From Hyposmocoma kahamanoa (Eukaryota; Arthropoda; Insecta; Lepidoptera; Cosmopterigidae): a stretch of DNA of 64,000 nt. Shown piece after piece: positions 60,243-64,000 of this stretch. The notes beneath the pieces were generated by a model. The model was given only the letters and a program-made list of their open reading frames with translations. It made no database searches and was not told where the DNA came from. The stretch spans positions 12,030,329-12,094,328 of the forward strand of contig NW_020654422.1 of the NCBI RefSeq assembly GCF_003589595.1, in the 5' to 3' direction. Position numbers and translations under genes: made by a program. Position 1 is the stretch's first letter, and each line of letters opens with the position of its first letter.

Positions 60243-60485
60243 CAACTCACACTGGCGCAGAGTCGAAGAATCGCGTCGCGTCCTGTTTTTCAACTATAAC
60301 GCATGGCGACGCGCGTCAATGCAAGTCGACACGCGTCGTCGCGTGACGACGCTCGCATTAGTGCGCACGGAACACAGTGTGGTCCGCGTCTGACGCCTCA
60401 ACGCGCTCAAGTGACGCGCGGAGACGCTCGACTGCATTCAAGCGTCGACGCGCGTCGTCGCGCGTCTACGCCCGTTTCCATATTT
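60243..60485. repeat. CpG-rich block of GACGCG-type words
   Basis: Dense GACGCGCGTC / CGTCGTCGCG words in otherwise AT-rich DNA. The 62-codon + frame is a by-product of composition. Likely a GC-rich mobile element. Confidence 0.5.
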
Positions 60486-60489
60486 GCAT

Positions 60490-62016
60490 AACACAAATTT
60501 GTACCTTAATAATGGGAAAATAGAGATGAATATACTATAGACGAAAAACATGACGCGTCGCGCCGCTTTGTCAAGAAATAGACATAAAAATTCGACCAAA
60601 AGGAACCCTATTTGAGTTGAGTCAATGATATTACTTAATTATGTAATGTATTATGATTCCAAATTATATCTGACAACTTTGACAATTATTCTTTTTTTAA
60701 AGTTGTGACAGCTTTCAGTTTCCATTTCTTGTCATTTAGGAGCGTTATTGATATTGAATTTATTCGTAAGTCAATGTGAATTTCCTTTATTTTTTTCCAT
60801 CCTCTAAGTATTGAATAGAACATTTTAATGTCAACGTACAATTTAACTATGTTCGTTTTGTATCCCCAACCTTTACTTAATAGGAAAAACGAATATTGGC
60901 GTGGCGCCAACACCGTCTCGCTCGATCAATTCGATGTGGTCCTACCCTGTCGCCTCTTATTTTTGAAAGGATTTTCGATGTATTGAAAATTAGATACCTA
61001 CTTAGTTTTTTCGTAACAAAAATAAACATAAATCAATGTTAAAACAGAATTCATATTAGTTAGACAAATAAAACAGTTACGGGTATTAGAAATCAAGGGT
61101 TAGAAAGAAATGGCAATACTTGGCTATTGACATCACAGTCATGACGGCGCCCACAGACCACATACTTTTCTTTCTTACGTGACGGCACAATACAAGCTGC
61201 ATAGTAATTTTGTTTTGCTAAAACGGGAAAGAGCAGCCCCCAGCGCCGACGTTGACGTAGTGTTAGCTGAGATATCGAAAAAATAATTTCTGATACATTT
61301 TCAGCGTATCTCCGTCTATCCAACCTTACATAGTTACACCAACGTCTGTTTCAACCCTGAACCATCGTGGAAATCGAGGAAGCTATTATAAAAAAAAACT
61401 GTAATTGGATTCATTTCCAGTCTAAAAATTTGCTTATATTTCTTCAATATTTTATACCCACCTATTTTAAAATACTGGAATGGTTTAGTGTCTTCTTTAT
61501 GTTACTTCGATATAGTGAAAGGAGTTCGACGTACGAAACCATAATTTATTACAACCATCGAGATATGAAGATATATAGATTAGAAAAAAGGAACAACCAT
61601 TAAACCTATGATCATTTAGCTTTCAAGGTTACTTTTATAAGTATCGTTTAGTAGCCCGGTTATATAATAGAATTTATTAATATTTATCGGAGTCGGATAA
61701 AGTGCAGTTTCGTCTACGTGGTTGACCATATGGCCTAACTAAGCTCCCTCCTTAGATACAACCAGTGCGTAGTTGTGGAATCTCTACATAAGATTTTTAC
61801 AATATCTTTAGTGTGAATATTATTTAACGATAACTGGCTACAATTAAATATTTAGATTTCGAAGGGTAAAGGTGTTGGTGCAATATATAAATCGAATTAT
61901 AACTGTACACATACCAGATACATAATATATTACATTAAATAACAATATTTTCATGATATTATAACGTACATATATAAATAACAATAAGTATAAAAAAGTG
62001 ATATTGAAAAATGAAT
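60490..62016. other. Intergenic, nothing supported
   Basis: A 25-bp scrap of family B lies near 61857-61882. Several short frames lack any recognised domain. Confidence 0.4.
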
Positions 62017-62897
62017 TTATTGGTGAGATTGGGTCTCCTCTAAACATTTTTTATCGGTGCAATTTTCGCTGGTCGTCGTTACAGCTTGAGCTGAAGCGGT
62101 TGTAGGCTTAGCTAGTACGGAGCTAGTATTTTTAGTGTCCCTACTTGATTCTCCACTTGGCTGTTCGTTGTTCTTTCTCTCCTCTATCTCCTCTTTTTTT
62201 TCTTTCTTTTTGGCATTTTTCATTGCCACCAGCATTTCTGCGAAATCACGTGAACGTATCAAAGTTTAACATTACGGTACGTTGAATAAAAGTTTTACCT
62301 AATACAAAAGGTACTCATAAAGACTCTTACCTGCCGCCGTTACTTGAAAGAGCGTTTGTGATGAAAACTTAAAACCGAGAAAATAATATTAAAAGAAACA
62401 AAATTAAAAAATAATTACTTTTCTCTTACGTAGTATCTCTTATTAGTTTGTGACGATAACTTCATAAGTTTCCACCTAGGAAAAAATAAAACTAGTGAAA
62501 ATATCGGCCTATTTTTATTGATCACTGCAATTTACAAAACAATTTTTTTTTTTTAGTTTAATGTCACATGCGCCCTTTCAAATAACGGCGGCAATGCTGT
62601 TATTTGCTTTTGTGTTTTACTTATCGTGGATTGCACAATTTATTTCAGTCAGATTACTAGCCTGCGCTCATCTCTGCTATTATGGATCTACATGTCGCAA
62701 TTTATCGAATTCCTCTAAATTGCAGGTTTTAGAGTTATCTCTAGTGAATAGGAATAAAAAAAGTTAAAACGATCCTATTACTTTACACAGACTTTCCCCT
62801 GAAGTTTCTCCCCTTCATCATATGAAATCTAACTTTCTGTATTTAATAGCTGTATTGATTCAAACTTACCGCGACGAAAATTTCCGGAGAGTGGCAT
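62017..62897 (-). CDS. Candidate small gene, 4-exon model (uncertain)
   Basis: The last frame, 62237-62017, is Lys/Glu- then Ser/Thr-rich (KNAKKKEKKEEIEERKNNEQ ..) and stops within an AATAAA. It follows a good acceptor (TTTCGCAG). Phase-consistent exons can be placed upstream: 62897-62870 (start MPLSGNFRR), 62524-62430, 62367-62331, with strong GTAAG donors, giving 126 residues. Against it: 62331-62599 has 40-bp inverted ends (TGCCGCCGTTA..) and may be a MITE, which would make the middle exons false. No family recognised. Confidence 0.27.
62331..62599. repeat. Possible MITE with ~40-bp inverted ends
   Basis: The left end TGCCGCCGTTACTTGAAAGA and the right end, inverted TGCCGCCGTTATTTGAAAGG, match over about 40 bp with several changes. 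This competes with the gene model above. Confidence 0.5.
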
Positions 62898-63093
62898 TAT
62901 TCAGTAGGTATTCCTCTTTTACAATTACTTACAAAGATATAGTTTATAAAAAACACGAAATTTTAATTCCGCTCATACTGTTTGTGTTTCTTTACAACAA
63001 TAAACATAATGTGACAAGATTTGGGAGAATCGATACTTTTGACGTTGATGTTTGATTTACGTCAATGATTTTAAATATATTTCCTTTAATTGT

Positions 63094-63150
63094 TTTTTTT
63101 TATCTTATATGATATCTACCATAGACTTAGTACACTATATACTAAATCTA
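63094..63150. repeat. Short imperfect hairpin
   Basis: ATATCTACCATAGACTTAGT and its near complement, arms of about 20 bp. Confidence 0.5.
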
Positions 63151-63404
63151 TGATATCTACTTATTTGCGTTATTAACTACGTTTAAATTCAAGTTTAGAC
63201 GCTGTCTATGGTAAAAGAAACAACAATATATCAATGTGTCACGAAGAAGAAATGGACAGTTGAAGTATCTGGGCGCTAATTAGTAGTATTTTTTTTTTGT
63301 ATAATTTTTATATTAATACTAAACTACCGTACATAGTTATTTTTACTTGACATTGGCAAAATCATTGATTATTTCGATGGGGCCATAACATTTAAAAGAA
63401 GAAG

Positions 63405-63530
63405 AACTAGCGCCCAGTTACACGAAGCGAAAGTTTTCGCGCGCCCACCGCGCCCAGTTACCACACTGTCACGTTCATTAATGGCGAATCTGAATTATAT
63501 TTACCAGGCAACAACATTTAAATTCTTCGG
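63405..63530 (+). repeat. GC-rich repeat, family F copy 2
   Basis: Begins TAGCGCCCAGTTACACG. The inner part GGCGAATCTGAATTATATTT..AACAACATTTAAATTC matches 40375-40443 in inverse orientation. A second TGGGCGCTA lies at 63270, facing it. Confidence 0.65.
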
Positions 63531-63544
63531 AATAATACAACCTC

Positions 63545-63660
63545 GACTGCTTGTAGTCGAAATCGACTTCATGCAGCCAAGATCGACTGAATGCAGTTAA
63601 ATGCATGAAATCGTTATCAACTGGATGCAGTCTTGACTGCATGAAGTTGATTAGGACTTC
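63545..63660. repeat. Cluster of GACTGCATG-type short repeats
   Basis: The words CGACTGCTTGTAGTCGA, CGACTTCATGCAG, CGACTGAATGCAG and TTGACTGCATGAAG are variants of one near-palindromic unit repeated about five times. Confidence 0.6.
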
Positions 63661-64000
63661 CCTTGACCTACATTCTGATGATAAATAAAAAAAACAATGG
63701 AAGCTATATATGTCTTATAGGATGGAAAAAAATAAAGGAAAGGAGTTGCCATATATACGAAATAAACGTACCGTGCAAATGTATGGCTTGAATGTTGTAA
63801 CTGATTTTTCTGTTAGTAATTTGTATAGTTTATTGTAATCAAAGCATGATTAATAAAAGTTTAATTCAAGTATATATGTATAATCAAGTGGTCTCGTCTA
63901 CCCATCTCGCTCTAACATACATGTATACTAACGCTCTTTCACTTGCATTGCCAATCTATGGGTACCTATATACTAAAACTATGATATATTGTATGTATAT

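Noticed and set aside
60303..60491. Arg/Ala-rich 62-codon protein
   Set aside because: Product of the GACGCG repeat composition, with no supporting signals.

Overview
This window is eukaryotic nuclear DNA from an insect, most likely a moth or butterfly (Lepidoptera). It is AT-rich, its genes are split by introns with GT/AG borders, and most of the rest is decayed mobile elements: tRNA-headed SINEs, a Penelope-like element, several LINE tails, a mariner, a Harbinger derivative and many small inverted-repeat elements. There are no operons, CRISPR arrays or bacterial signals. A 10-base run of N marks a scaffold gap at 27194-27203.

Two protein-coding genes can be rebuilt exon by exon. (1) On the + strand, a complete CYP4G cytochrome P450: seven coding exons at 19370-24335, 560 residues, every splice phase closing. 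A likely TATA-like/initiator promoter and untranslated first exon lie at 12654-12758, 6.6 kb upstream, and an AATAAA lies at 24598. CYP4G enzymes make cuticular hydrocarbons in insects. (2) On the - strand, a complete eight-exon gene at 52089-40604, 420 residues, for a tetratricopeptide-repeat protein that matches TTC29, a sperm-flagellum/cilium protein. The two genes are convergent and look functionally unrelated.

Layout: 1-12.6 kb is intergenic and repeat-rich (LINE tail 3085-3470, SINEs, small elements). 12.65-24.6 kb is the P450 transcription unit, whose introns carry SINEs and Penelope tails. 24.7-40.3 kb is intergenic: a small-element pair, a ~450-bp palindrome around the N gap, a truncated Penelope-like element nested in another element, and a Harbinger derivative with a nested retroposon. 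40.3-52.1 kb is the TTC29 gene, whose introns carry a mariner, a LINE tail, SINEs and THAP-like fragments. 52.1-64 kb is gene-poor, with a 5'-truncated LINE (56.66-57.77 kb), an RTE-type LINE tail, more SINEs, and weak small-gene candidates near 62 kb.

I found no clear new system. The most useful observations are: a repeat family that can be tied to the Penelope-like element as its 3' tails, often in head-to-head inverted pairs; nested insertions with readable target duplications; a SINE abutting the 3' splice site of an in-frame TTC29 exon; several long hairpins; and the palindrome at the gap. Element families are lettered here only for cross-reference.
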